A stretch of DNA of 47,231 bases from an uncultured Ruminococcus sp. (lineage in GTDB: Bacteria > Bacillota > Clostridia > Oscillospirales > CAG-272). How positions within the stretch are numbered: position 1 is the first letter of the stretch; each line of letters begins with the position of its first letter. The notes beneath the pieces were generated by a model. It worked only from the letters and a program-made list of their open reading frames with translations. It was not told the origin of the DNA and made no database searches. Shown here in pieces: positions 8,416 to 16,568 of the stretch. The stretch spans positions 1-47,231 of the forward strand of contig CAJKRH010000010.1 of the NCBI GenBank assembly GCA_905202255.1, read 5' to 3'. The translations under genes and the position numbers were made by a program.

Positions 8416-8477
8416 TTTTGCGAAAGGCTTTGTGAGCCTAAATAACTTGCTCAGAGCCGTTTGGCTTTCAGACCATG

Positions 8478-10205
8478 TTATAACCGGATCGTTGAAATCG
8501 GTTTCTGATATGCATCCGGAAATTCCGCTGTTCTTGCGGAGATGGCTTGGTTCCGGCAATGATCGGCTCTTTCCGATTCACCGTCCGGCATGGAGCCGAT
8601 GTGCGTGAAGTAAATGTCGATCCGTTGTTCGCCCTCGCTTTTCTTTCGTGACGGGCGCTCGTGAATCACGATTTTGCTGATGAATGTCCGCAGGATCTCG
8701 GGTGTCAGCTCCCGTATATCCGTATACTTGCGCGCGAGCGACACAAACCTTTCCACATTGACTGCTGTAGATTTAAGCTGTTCAATTTCGACCTTGAGTT
8801 GTTCCAACCGTTCGACAGTCGTTTTCTGTTCAGCGTTATAGCCATCAGACAGCATCCGGAACTGCTCATTTGTGACCTTGCCGAGTACATTGTCCTCATA
8901 CAGTCGTTTGAACAGCAGGTTCAGCTCCTCGTTTCTCTTTGTCAGCTTACCTTGTTCGGATAATTTTGCATTCAGCTCCTTTCGGTTTTCGGAGGAGCTT
9001 TTTTGACTGATGAAACGAACAAATTCTGCCGTGTGCTTCCGTGCTTCCGAGGTTACTCTGCGGATTTCCTCCAAAATAATCTCGTCAAGCGCGATCTCCC
9101 GAATACTGTGCGGGGTGCATTGTTTCTCGCCCATGTGTTTACGGTAGCGGGAGCAGATGAAATTGAACGCATCCGATTTCATCGTTCTTCCGCGGACAAA
9201 ATACAGCTTGGATCCGCAGTCGGCGCAGTACAGCAGTCCGCTGTATTTGTTTACCTCACCCATCGAGTTGCGCCTGCGCTTTCCTTGCCGCACCTGCCGG
9301 ACAATGTCCCATGTCGTCTGATCGACAATGGCTTCATGTGTGTTTTCAAATCGGTATTGCTCACTCTCCGGTCGGTCAATGACGCGCTTGTCTTTATAGG
9401 ATACGACCGTTGTGCGACAATTGACGGTATGCCCGAGGTAGATTTCGTTATCAAGAATCCCCGCAACCGTGCGGTCGTTCCAGCCGTACATGTCTTCCGT
9501 ATCGGTCACGGCTCCGTATATGCCTTCGGTCATAAACCGATACATGGTTGGCTTTGGGATTTTCTTTTTCCGCAGGGCGTTTGCAATGATCCGCGGACCT
9601 TTTCCCTCTGCGCATAGGGAGAAAATCATTTTTACGACCGGTGCGGTTTCCGGATTGGTGATCAGGTGCCCCTTGATCTCCGGATCGCGTGTGTACCCGT
9701 ATGGAATTACCGTGCCGACCCGTTCTCCGCGCTCGGCTTTTGCCTTGATTGCCGCTCGGATTTTTTTGCTTGTGTCACGGGCAAACCATTCGTTGAACAG
9801 ATTTTTGAGAGGAGCGTACTCATTGCTTTCGCTGTAAAGTGAATCATAATTGTCATTGACAGCGATATAGCGGACATTCCACCGCGGAAAAAGTATCTCG
9901 GTATAATTGCCGACCTCAATATAATTGCGTCCGAGGCGGGAGAGGTCTTTGGTAATCAGAGTGGATACCCTTCCTTGCTCCATCAATTCCAGAAGCCGCT
10001 GAAAATCCGGACGGTTGAAGCTGACACCGGAATAGCCGTCATCCACAAAAACTTCGATGTTTTCAAAGCCGTTATCCTTTGCGTATTTGGTCAGAATGGA
10101 TTTCTGATTGATGATGCTGTCGCTGTCACCTTTGTTTTCATCTTCCTGAGAGAGACGGCAGTACAGCGCTGTGATTTTCTTTTCGTTTTGGTTTGACTTC
10201 ATCAT
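8478..10205 (-). CDS. Large serine site-specific recombinase
   Basis: A 575-residue TndX/TnpX-like recombinase, likely the integrase of this mobile region. The N-terminal resolvase domain has ALYCRLSQEDE with the nucleophilic serine, then DDGYSGVSFNRP and TLITKDLSRLGRNY. The recombinase domain spans ~165-290 (VGTVIPYGYTRDPE, GILDNEIYLGHTV). A zinc ribbon follows (YCADCGSKLYF ... FICSRYRKHMGEKQC), then a long coiled coil (~400-490). ATG follows AAGGAGG by 6 bases. The last ~35 residues after THIGSMP look unlike the conserved core. The gene ends the tightly packed mobilisation operon. Such enzymes integrate and excise elements at short core sites without needing a phage Xis. Confidence 0.93.
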   Translation of the reverse strand: MMKSNQNEKKITALYCRLSQEDENKGDSDSIINQKSILTKYAKDNGFENIEVFVDDGYSGVSFNRPDFQRLLELMEQGRVSTLITKDLSRLGRNYIEVGNYTEILFPRWNVRYIAVNDNYDSLYSESNEYAPLKNLFNEWFARDTSKKIRAAIKAKAERGERVGTVIPYGYTRDPEIKGHLITNPETAPVVKMIFSLCAEGKGPRIIANALRKKKIPKPTMYRFMTEGIYGAVTDTEDMYGWNDRTVAGILDNEIYLGHTVNCRTTVVSYKDKRVIDRPESEQYRFENTHEAIVDQTTWDIVRQVRQGKRRRNSMGEVNKYSGLLYCADCGSKLYFVRGRTMKSDAFNFICSRYRKHMGEKQCTPHSIREIALDEIILEEIRRVTSEARKHTAEFVRFISQKSSSENRKELNAKLSEQGKLTKRNEELNLLFKRLYEDNVLGKVTNEQFRMLSDGYNAEQKTTVERLEQLKVEIEQLKSTAVNVERFVSLARKYTDIRELTPEILRTFISKIVIHERPSRKKSEGEQRIDIYFTHIGSMPDGESERADHCRNQAISARTAEFPDAYQKPISTIRL

Positions 10206-10208
10206 ATT

Positions 10209-10325
10209 TTACCTCCTTGTGCAGTCAAACCGATTGAGAGTGCTTGGGAAGCGTATTTTCCCAAGGCAATCATACTCCCAATCGGGTTCAAAGTCCAGTG
10301 TTTTTCGGAAGAGTTCAGGAAACAT
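10209..10325 (-). CDS. Small 38-residue ORF before the recombinase
   Basis: Starts at an ATG that overlaps the end of the preceding 96-residue ORF. It encodes a charged peptide containing FRKTLDFEPDWEYDCLGKIR and ending RFDCTRR. Its stop sits inside the recombinase ribosome site (AGGAGGTAA), as in coupled genes. Composition (acidic then basic, Trp, Cys, no low complexity) looks protein-like. A weak AGGAAA ribosome site lies 8-9 bases upstream. Alternatively this is the shifted 3' end of the 96-residue gene. Function unknown. Confidence 0.4.
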   Translation of the reverse strand: MFPELFRKTLDFEPDWEYDCLGKIRFPSTLNRFDCTRR

Positions 10326-10605
10326 TATCAATTTCCTGCCCGAGCAGGTGACTGATATTGTCATCAAGGTCACGCCCGGCAGTGTGCGGGAAGATTGAGT
10401 TGACACGGTATTTCTGCCCGCATGATTCCTGTACACGGCTTTTGGAAATACCACTGTCCGTGCGGTAAAATTCAACGCCGTTTCTGTGGCAGACAGCCCA
10501 TTGTGGATCAAATTCCGCTCCGGCGGGCGTGCGGAATTCATATCTGTCGAGTGAGTAGTCATCCGGAAGTTGTGCGTTTTCGTAAATGATTTTTCGTTGT
10601 TTCAT
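10315..10605 (-). CDS. Hypothetical protein in mobilisation operon
   Basis: A soluble 96-residue protein starting MKQRKIIYENAQLPDDYSLD, with an RBS (GAAAGGTAACTT) ahead of the ATG. It lies 33 bases after the relaxase and overlaps the next small ORF. I do not recognise a named domain; its position between relaxase and recombinase suggests an accessory role in the element. The segment AEFDPQWAVCHRNGVEFYRT looks like a compact beta fold. Confidence 0.65.
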   Translation of the reverse strand: MKQRKIIYENAQLPDDYSLDRYEFRTPAGAEFDPQWAVCHRNGVEFYRTDSGISKSRVQESCGQKYRVNSIFPHTAGRDLDDNISHLLGQEIDNVS

Positions 10606-10638
10606 AAGTTACCTTTCTGCGGATTGTGATAGTTTTGT

Positions 10639-11625
10639 TTAATAAAAGAGCCCAAAGCCCTGATCTTCGTCCTGCGTGCTGTACGCAGAATATTGAAGCA
10701 GTGCTTTAGGTTCGACCTTGATGCCGAGCATTTCCAGCTCCATGACGGTCAGCTTATCGATTTGATGCTCTTCGACAGGAGGAGTGAAGCGCCCTTCATA
10801 CGGCATGGCTTCGAGCAGACTTTTCAGGAGAGAAAACAGACCTTCTCCCACCGTATAACCGTGTTTCGGATGCAGGCGGTTTTCAAACTGCCGGTACTGC
10901 TCCGCAAGTCCCGACTCACATCCGCCGAGGAGAAAATAAATCTCCAGATTTTTTCGCAGAAGCTGCTCGGCAAAGAGCTTGTTGTCACGGCATTTATGAC
11001 CGTCCGGTGTGGTGAAGGTAATATACTTGTGTCCCTCCTGCCAGTCCACCTTGTAGCCGTGCATCTCCATATCGTAGATAAAATCTTCTTTGCAGGAGGT
11101 GCGGCAGGCAACGGAATATGCCTTACGCCGTAGCAGGTCTTTCCACTGCGGCATCTGCCCGAAGGAGGATTTCGTTTCGGTTTCGGACAGTCCGTATTCA
11201 CGACAGAGCTGATTGGAATACTCCTTGACGCGGGCAAGGTCATCGGCAGACTGATGAAACTTCTTTCCGTTTTCCATATTCACCGAGTTCATGACGAGGT
11301 GATTGTGAAGATGATCACGGTCGCAATGTGTGGCAACGACGATCTGATAGCCGGAAAAGTATCCGGCAAAGCGCAGACCGATTTCGTGCGCGGTCGCGGG
11401 GGTCAGCTTGTCATCGGGGCTGAACGATTGGACAATGTGGTAATATTGCCTGCCGTCGATCTTGCCGAATTTGTTTTTTACAAAGCGGAATTCGTCAAGT
11501 GCGGACTCGGGCGTGCAATGAATTCCCGAAACCAATATGCCGTCCTCGGTCTTGTTTCGGTTCATGACATAGGGAAAAATGTTGTTCATCGGGCATCCCG
11601 AAGCAATGAATTTAACGATTGCCAT
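10639..11625 (-). CDS. Relaxase / mobilisation nuclease (MobA/VirD2 type, MOBP)
   Basis: A 328-residue relaxase that would nick the origin of transfer and lead the strand into the recipient. The relaxase domain covers about residues 1-180: an N-terminal region with YVMNRNKTED and Tyr candidates near the start (YYHIVQSFSP), and the metal-binding HCDRDHLHNHLVMN three-histidine motif near residue 100. The C-terminal part is helical and shorter than in typical 400-550 residue homologues, with no primase or long basic tail. Its start lies 40 bases inside mobC in another frame, so the two are translationally coupled. No coupling ATPase or type IV secretion gene is in the window, so the element can only be mobilised by a helper. 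Confidence 0.92.
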   Translation of the reverse strand: MAIVKFIASGCPMNNIFPYVMNRNKTEDGILVSGIHCTPESALDEFRFVKNKFGKIDGRQYYHIVQSFSPDDKLTPATAHEIGLRFAGYFSGYQIVVATHCDRDHLHNHLVMNSVNMENGKKFHQSADDLARVKEYSNQLCREYGLSETETKSSFGQMPQWKDLLRRKAYSVACRTSCKEDFIYDMEMHGYKVDWQEGHKYITFTTPDGHKCRDNKLFAEQLLRKNLEIYFLLGGCESGLAEQYRQFENRLHPKHGYTVGEGLFSLLKSLLEAMPYEGRFTPPVEEHQIDKLTVMELEMLGIKVEPKALLQYSAYSTQDEDQGFGLFY

Positions 11626-11903
11626 ACTTTTTGCACCTCCTGTTTGGTTTCTCCGAGGTCAACTGCCCGAACAAATCCGGCGTTGACGGCACGGGTAAGC
11701 TGATTGAGATTGTTGCCGATACGCTGAAGCTCGTGCGCAATTTCATCGGCTCCGTCGATGTTAACGATCTCTTTTTTGAAAATACAGTCGCGGACAAAGT
11801 TGCTGATGCGCCTGTAATGACCGTAGGAATTTTCCTCGATCCAAACTTTTTCTTCCGGTGTGACGCGGAAGGAAACGATGATATTTTTGTTTTTTTCTTT
11901 CAC
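11586..11903 (-). CDS. Relaxosome accessory protein MobC
   Basis: A 105-residue protein. The GTG start is chosen because GAAAGGAG lies 7 bases upstream and the family starts near KNKNIIVSFRVTPEEK. The N-terminal ribbon-helix-helix (SFRVTPEEKVWIEE) and the C-terminal helical MobC part (ELQRIGNNLNQLTRAVN) are both clear. MobC binds and opens oriT for the relaxase. The end overlaps the relaxase start; the start overlaps the stop of the small ORF upstream (GTGA). Confidence 0.9.
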   Translation of the reverse strand: MKEKNKNIIVSFRVTPEEKVWIEENSYGHYRRISNFVRDCIFKKEIVNIDGADEIAHELQRIGNNLNQLTRAVNAGFVRAVDLGETKQEVQKVWQSLNSLLRDAR

Positions 11904-12088
11904 TGAAAGACTCCTTTCGTAAATGATTGATAGGGGTATGGGCTTAGCCCGATGCCTTTGACGCCGCCGTAATCGGCTGGCGTCATACAAAGGCGAAACT
12001 CGCAATAATCTGCAGGCAGTGCCTGCACCCGATCCGCGGGGTGAACACTAAAGTCCATGCTTAAGGTTGTAACGAGATAAGTCGTCAT
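11900..12088 (-). CDS. Small 62-residue ORF coupled to mobC
   Basis: Starts MTTYLVTTLSMDFSV, with GAGG 8 bases before the ATG, and its TGA overlaps the mobC GTG by the GTGA arrangement typical of coupled genes. The peptide has no recognisable domain. The same DNA carries two inverted repeats, so it could instead be, or also contain, the origin of transfer. Confidence rests only on packing and the ribosome site. Confidence 0.4.
   Translation of the reverse strand: MTTYLVTTLSMDFSVHPADRVQALPADYCEFRLCMTPADYGGVKGIGLSPYPYQSFTKGVFQ
11954..12026. other. Inverted repeats upstream of mobC: oriT candidate
   Basis: GCCTTTG/CAAAGGC with inner ACGCC/GGCGT form an interrupted inverted repeat (11954-11994). 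A second perfect one, GCAGGCA-G-TGCCTGC, lies at 12012-12026. MOBP elements usually carry oriT with such repeats just ahead of mobC. No known nick sequence is recognised. Confidence 0.25.
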
Positions 12089-12097
12089 AACTTTGCC

Positions 12098-12337
12098 TCA
12101 TGCAGGGACGCAAGGGTCGCAAGGGACGGAAGATATGAGGGCAAAAGAAATTGAGGCACTTGGGTCACTTGAGGCACTCTCTGTCGGTTGCGTAGTTTCA
12201 AGCGTTATGCTCCTTTCATGATTTTCGCACACAAGCGCTTGTGTGCGGTTTTGTTTATTGGCGGGACAAAGTCCCGCATGAATGTTATCCTCGCCACACG
12301 AGGCGAATTCGGCGGTGTTACCTGCTATATTCTGCAT
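12098..12337 (-). CDS. Small hypothetical protein, first gene of the mob operon
   Basis: A 79-residue protein starting MQNIAGNTAEFASCGEDN. The ATG at 12337 is chosen because AAAGGAG lies 9 bases upstream; the other ATG nine bases earlier abuts the ribosome site. It has several Cys residues (CGED, CPAN, VCENHE, CDPC) but no clear zinc pattern. It ends 9 bases before the next small ORF, so it heads a packed string of genes running to the recombinase. Function unknown; typical of accessory ORFs of gut Clostridial mobile elements. Confidence 0.5.
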   Translation of the reverse strand: MQNIAGNTAEFASCGEDNIHAGLCPANKQNRTQALVCENHERSITLETTQPTESASSDPSASISFALISSVPCDPCVPA

Positions 12338-12346
12338 GATGATCAT

Positions 12347-12834
12347 CTCCTTTCGCTCCGCATATGGGAGCAGTTTTTATAATTACAAGGTAAAAGAAAA
12401 AGACCCGCACCGAATCGGCACGGATCAAAAATCTGAAGTGCGGCACCTCAAAAGAATTCCGGTGTTGCCGCCGCACCGACCGGAGTTGCAGAGCTCGTGC
12501 AAGAGGAAGTTTGCACAGCCCCGGCTCCTCCGATCTGCCTGCTTCCGGTATGTTCCTACGCTCGCTTGACCGCGTATTTCGGGATACTGCCGACTCGCTC
12601 ACCGATCCTTCCGGAGCGTGATCTCACGCCTTCCTCCTCGGCACGAGGCGCCACCCTCGCTGTCTTGGCAAGTTCCGTATCCCGTATCCTCCCGGGGCAG
12701 GAGTATTCAATTGTCACCGCAATTGTGGCGGGACAAGCATATTGTAATGCTCCTCCATTGATACCCCAAGGTCAGAAACGCAAAATGTTCCTGACAGCAA
12801 ACATTTTTTTGAAATTATTTTTTGACACAGAAAA
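12347..12834. other. GC-rich non-coding stretch in the mobile region
   Basis: About 490 bases separate the mobilisation operon from the kdpE terminator. The left part is GC-rich with short palindromes (CCGCACCGAATCGGCACGG), the right part is AT-rich. Open frames on both strands lack ribosome sites and have unlikely composition. Composition changes sharply near 12780, where the AT-rich potassium/chromate cargo begins, so a module junction is likely here. No att repeat was found. Confidence 0.5.
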
Positions 12835-12863
12835 AGCCACCCGACTTTTTCGGTCGGGTGGCT
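12835..12863 (-). terminator. Terminator of the lysR-kdpD-kdpE operon
   Basis: An 11-bp stem AGCCACCCGAC / GTCGGGTGGCT with a 7-base loop, followed on the minus strand by TTTTTC, 45 bases beyond the kdpE stop. Confidence 0.85.
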
Positions 12864-12907
12864 GTGAAAGTACCTATTTGTGCTTTCTTATTTATGTCAT
12901 CGTGATT

Positions 12908-13609
12908 TCAATTATCCAACTTCGCCATTCTGTACCCAATACCAACATGAGTTTGTATATACTGCGGCGAATCGGGGGACGGTTCGATTTTTTTGCGCAA
13001 TGTAGCCATAAATACGCGTAGAGACGCTACATTACTTTCCCACGCTGCGCCCCATATTTTTTGCGTAATGAAAGTGTGAGTAAGCACTTTCCCGACATTC
13101 TTGGACAGCAAACACAGCAGTTTATATTCGATGGGTGTAAGGTGAAGCTCTTCACCGCCAAGGTAGGCGCACCCTGCGGCATAATCTATTTTCAGATCTC
13201 CGTTTACAAAAAGCGAGTCGGATTTTCCTGAAGACTGCATAGACGAAAGCCTTCTGCCCATAACACGAAGTCTTGCAAGCAGTTCCTCTACGGAAAAAGG
13301 CTTTGTCAGGTAATCGTCCGCTCCGGCGTCCAAAGCGTCGATTTTATCTTTATCTTCGGAGCGGGCGCTGATTACGATAATCGGCATTTCCGACCATGTG
13401 CGTATTTTTTTGATAACATCCACGCCGTCGATATCCGGCAGTCCCAAATCAAGCAAAACAACATCCGGATTATGTGAGGATGCCTCCATAATAGCACTTT
13501 CGCCGTTTTGCGCAATCAAATATTCGTAACCGCGTGTTTTCAGTGTCGTGCTGATGAGGTTGCGAACAGGTGCGTCGTCCTCAACCACCAAAACCAATAA
13601 GTTACTCAT
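12908..13609 (-). CDS. kdpE: KdpE-like OmpR-family response regulator
   Basis: A 233-residue regulator. The receiver domain (1-120) has the acidic pair EDD at 10-12, phospho-acceptor Asp54 in VLLDLGLPD and Lys103 in LTKPF. The C-terminal winged helix (~135-230) has LTPIEYKLLCLLSKN and ends GIGYRMAKLDN. Its start overlaps the kdpD stop by 8 bases, so kinase and regulator are coupled. KdpE normally activates the kdpFABC potassium pump, which is absent here; the Trk/Ktr genes 6 kb away in the same cargo block are the only potassium transporter in view and are a plausible target (inference). Name given by similarity of the pair. Confidence 0.85.
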   Translation of the reverse strand: MSNLLVLVVEDDAPVRNLISTTLKTRGYEYLIAQNGESAIMEASSHNPDVVLLDLGLPDIDGVDVIKKIRTWSEMPIIVISARSEDKDKIDALDAGADDYLTKPFSVEELLARLRVMGRRLSSMQSSGKSDSLFVNGDLKIDYAAGCAYLGGEELHLTPIEYKLLCLLSKNVGKVLTHTFITQKIWGAAWESNVASLRVFMATLRKKIEPSPDSPQYIQTHVGIGYRMAKLDN

Positions 13610-15563
13610 GAATTTCCACCTCCCCGATGGGCAATGTAAAGGTAAATACCGCGCCGTGCGGATTGTTGTCCGTTATCGTTATTTCTCCGCCATGCGCATT
13701 TATGATAGATTTGCATAACGAAAGACCTAATCCGATGCTGCGACGACTGTCGGCAATTTTGTTTGTGCCGGTATAAAACATATCAAAAACGCGTGATTTT
13801 TGTTCGTCCGCAATGCCGTTTCCGTTATCCGATACGCTTACGGAAATCATATTACCGTCTTCTTTTGCAGTAATCGTAATTTGCGAATCGGACGGTGTAT
13901 ATTTGATAGCATTGTCAAGAAGATTGATTAAAACCTGCACAATAAGCCGAGCGTCCATTTTTGCAAGGAGCAAGTCATCCTGCTGTATTACGCTTATCTT
14001 TTGCTCGTCGCTTTTTTTATAAATATGTTTCAGCGACTCGTCTATTACATCACGGACAAGCTCGGTCGTTAGATTTATATTCATTCTGCCTTCTTCGAGG
14101 CGTGTCACCGCAAGCAGATTTTCAACAAGATTGATGAGCCAAAGAGAGTCACTGTAAATATCCTCATAAATCTGCATTTTGGTAGCATCGTCAAAAGCAT
14201 TTCCGTTTGAAATAAGGTTACTTGCATTTCCCGAAATGGATGTGAGCGGTGTTCGCAGATCATGTGATATGGAGCGAAGCAGATTTGCGCGCAGCTGTTC
14301 ATTCTTTGCCAAAACCGCGGTGCGCTCTCGTTCTTTGGCGTTTACGATTCCGTCAACGGCAATTGCACATTCGCCGATAACGGAAACCACAATACTTTCG
14401 TCAAAAGAATCGATCGGATTATTTCCGACAAAAATGCCGACTGCCCCATAATTCTTTTCGTTTTTGCATATCGGCAGAAAAACATAACTGCTGTCGGAAT
14501 AAATTCCCGTTCCTTTTCCGGCTTTTCGGTTATTATTTATCAACCACCGGACAATTTGCCTGTAATCCTTTGACGGACGGTCTTTTGTATCTGTAAATGA
14601 ATCGCATATTTTTTCCGCGCTCTCATTAAATATAATTACATTTCGACTCAACAGCTTTCTCAAATGATCGGCTGTAACCTGAAATACTTCCTGCTCATCG
14701 GATGCCTTTTGAATCAATTGATTTGAATCGAAAAGTATTTTTGTTCTGTATGCGGTTTGTGAAGCCTGTCGCTCCCGCTTTTTCAGCTTTTCGGCAGCGC
14801 CGCCTATTATAAGGGACGCCGCAAGCATGATAATAAATGTCACCGGATAACCGCTTCCGTAAGCCCGGAATGTAAACCTCGGCTCTGTAAATAAGAAATT
14901 GAAAACCAATACGCTCGCAACAGATGATATTACCCAGCAGGTTTTGCTTTCCGTCAGGATAGCTGTAATCAAAACGCCGAGCATATAGAATGTAATGATG
15001 TTTGCCTCCGTAAAGCCAAGGGATGAAAAAAGGAAACCGAGCAGAGTTGAAAACGATAGTAAAATTGCCGAAACCGCCAAGCCTTTCAGGAGTTTTGCAA
15101 AATGCGGCTTTTCAAACAGCGTCTTCTTCCCTTTGGCTATAACGGCATCGCTGTCCGGAATAATATGAATATCGACATTAGGAGCATGCGATATCAGCTT
15201 TTCCGTCAAGGTCGGTTTACCGATGAAGCGTCGCTTACCGACAACACTTCTGCCAATCACTATTTTCGTGATACCCGAAAGCCGCGCATACTCGGCAATT
15301 TGAAAAGGCACATCATCTCCGCACGCTGTAACGATTGTCGCGCCGCACTTTTCAGCAAAATGAATGTTAGTGAGCAAGCGATTCTTGTCTTCCGCCTCCA
15401 TATATTCTGAAGCGGGAGTTTTTACATATAATGCCGAAAAGGACGCGTGAAACGCCCTTGCCATGGCTGCCGCAGTCTGAATGATTTTTGTGTTGGAAGG
15501 TGCAGATGACAGACAGACCAGAATGTGTTCTTTTTTAGTAGGATTGATTATTTTTTCATCCAT
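13602..15563 (-). CDS. kdpD: KdpD-like sensor histidine kinase lacking the N-terminal KdpD domain
   Basis: A 653-residue membrane kinase; full-length KdpD has ~900. Residues 10-135 are a UspA-like domain (HILVCLSSAPSNTKIIQTAA, IGRSVVGKRR). Four membrane helices (DUF4118) cover ~158-257. A GAF-like region spans ~275-405. HisKA has His434 in SISHDLRTPLTS. The ATPase domain has LINLLDNAIKYTP, SDNGNGIAD and GLGLSLCKSI. The usual N-terminal osmosensitive channel-kinase domain with its Walker A motif is missing, so the potassium/ATP sensing differs from E. coli KdpD. The USP part, which binds c-di-AMP in some KdpD proteins, is retained. RBS GGGAGG supports this start; the gene follows lysR by 24 bases. 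Confidence 0.88.
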   Translation of the reverse strand: MDEKIINPTKKEHILVCLSSAPSNTKIIQTAAAMARAFHASFSALYVKTPASEYMEAEDKNRLLTNIHFAEKCGATIVTACGDDVPFQIAEYARLSGITKIVIGRSVVGKRRFIGKPTLTEKLISHAPNVDIHIIPDSDAVIAKGKKTLFEKPHFAKLLKGLAVSAILLSFSTLLGFLFSSLGFTEANIITFYMLGVLITAILTESKTCWVISSVASVLVFNFLFTEPRFTFRAYGSGYPVTFIIMLAASLIIGGAAEKLKKRERQASQTAYRTKILFDSNQLIQKASDEQEVFQVTADHLRKLLSRNVIIFNESAEKICDSFTDTKDRPSKDYRQIVRWLINNNRKAGKGTGIYSDSSYVFLPICKNEKNYGAVGIFVGNNPIDSFDESIVVSVIGECAIAVDGIVNAKERERTAVLAKNEQLRANLLRSISHDLRTPLTSISGNASNLISNGNAFDDATKMQIYEDIYSDSLWLINLVENLLAVTRLEEGRMNINLTTELVRDVIDESLKHIYKKSDEQKISVIQQDDLLLAKMDARLIVQVLINLLDNAIKYTPSDSQITITAKEDGNMISVSVSDNGNGIADEQKSRVFDMFYTGTNKIADSRRSIGLGLSLCKSIINAHGGEITITDNNPHGAVFTFTLPIGEVEIHE

Positions 15564-15587
15564 ATCAATTGACCTCCCGAAAATTGA

Positions 15588-16466
15588 TTAGCAACACGAT
15601 GTAACTTGCTCAGAAAGCAAATGAAATGCGGCTTGACACAAAGAATTAAAGCGCTTGTTTTTATGAGTCACGATATAATGCGTTCTCATCAAAACGGTAT
15701 CGGAAATTGTCAGTTCGCAAAGCGAGCCTTGCTTAATTGCATCTTTTACGATTCCTTCCGGTAATACCGCTATACCATGCCCGTCTTTGGCAAGCGAAAC
15801 AAGTGCTTCGTTGCTGACAGATTCCGCAAAGGGTTTCACGGATAAATGCCTTTCGGCAAGATTTTTAGAAAGCAAATCTCGTGATGCACTTCCGATTTCA
15901 CATAGCAATAAAGGATATTTGATAAGTTCTGCCAAACAAACAGACTTCTTCATATCGCTTGGAGAACAAACGGCAATCAAACGGTCTCCGCCGATAGGAG
16001 TGATTTTCAGATAGGGAGAGCGTACAATTCCTTCAACGATTCCGAAGTCTATAGCTCCGCATTCTATTTTTTCTTCGATTGCAGCGGTTCTATCAATAAA
16101 AAAAGAAGGTTTTAGATTCGGTAATCTCTCTTTTATCAGGGAAATATATCTCGGCAAAACCGTTTTCCCGAGCGTAAGAGATGAGCCGATACTAATATAC
16201 GGATTTTGTCCGCCAAAGTTTGCGGCAGTTTCAAAATCATCAAATCCGGCAAGAACATTTTTCGCTTTGACAAGCAATTCTTTTCCCGTAGGTGTCAGCA
16301 CAAGTCTTTGATTGATTCTGTCAAAAAGCAAAACATTATAATATTTTTCAAGTTCAGATATTGTTGTGCTTACCGTGGGCTGAGCCATATGCATGGCTTC
16401 GGCGGCTTTTGTGATTCCACCGCATTCACATACGCAGATAAAAATTTTCAAATGGCGTATTGTCAT
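15588..16466 (-). CDS. LysR-family transcription regulator
   Basis: A 292-residue LysR protein. The N-terminal helix-turn-helix is standard (MTIRHLKIFICVCECGGITK, AQPTVSTTISELEKYY). The substrate-binding domain follows (IGSSLTLGKTVLPRYI, DFGIVEG, GHGIAVLPEG). Its promoter overlaps that of the divergent lgt-like/chromate operon, the classic LysR layout, so it likely controls both that operon and itself, and through its own transcript kdpDE. Ligand unknown. It ends VTSCC, two terminal cysteines of no known meaning. Confidence 0.92.
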   Translation of the reverse strand: MTIRHLKIFICVCECGGITKAAEAMHMAQPTVSTTISELEKYYNVLLFDRINQRLVLTPTGKELLVKAKNVLAGFDDFETAANFGGQNPYISIGSSLTLGKTVLPRYISLIKERLPNLKPSFFIDRTAAIEEKIECGAIDFGIVEGIVRSPYLKITPIGGDRLIAVCSPSDMKKSVCLAELIKYPLLLCEIGSASRDLLSKNLAERHLSVKPFAESVSNEALVSLAKDGHGIAVLPEGIVKDAIKQGSLCELTISDTVLMRTHYIVTHKNKRFNSLCQAAFHLLSEQVTSCC

Positions 16467-16505
16467 AGCGTCACCTCATATCAGAATGAATATAAACTAT
16501 ATTAG

Positions 16506-16534
16506 ATTATACTATTTTACTTATGACAAGTCAA
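16506..16534 (-). promoter_or_regulatory. lysR promoter, overlapping the divergent promoter
   Basis: TTGACT and a perfect TATAAT 17 bases apart on the minus strand. The -35 box lies within the spacer of the plus-strand promoter at 16516-16544, so RNA polymerase cannot use both at once. Confidence 0.75.
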
Positions 16535-16544
16535 GTGATATAAT
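16516..16544 (+). promoter_or_regulatory. Promoter of the lgt-like/chromate operon
   Basis: TTTACT and TATAAT with a 17-base spacer, 25 bases before the first start codon. It overlaps the lysR promoter almost fully. Confidence 0.7.
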
Positions 16545-16568
16545 ATAAAAAATCAAGGAGGGGTTGCT

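Noticed and set aside
10209..10562. 117-codon frame overlapping the 96-residue ORF
   Set aside because: The 96-residue frame has the ribosome site; only the last 38 codons of the other frame look protein-like and they are listed separately.
12497..13021. 174-codon frame between the mob operon and kdpE
   Set aside because: Composition is atypical, it runs through the terminator hairpin into kdpE antisense and has no ribosome site.
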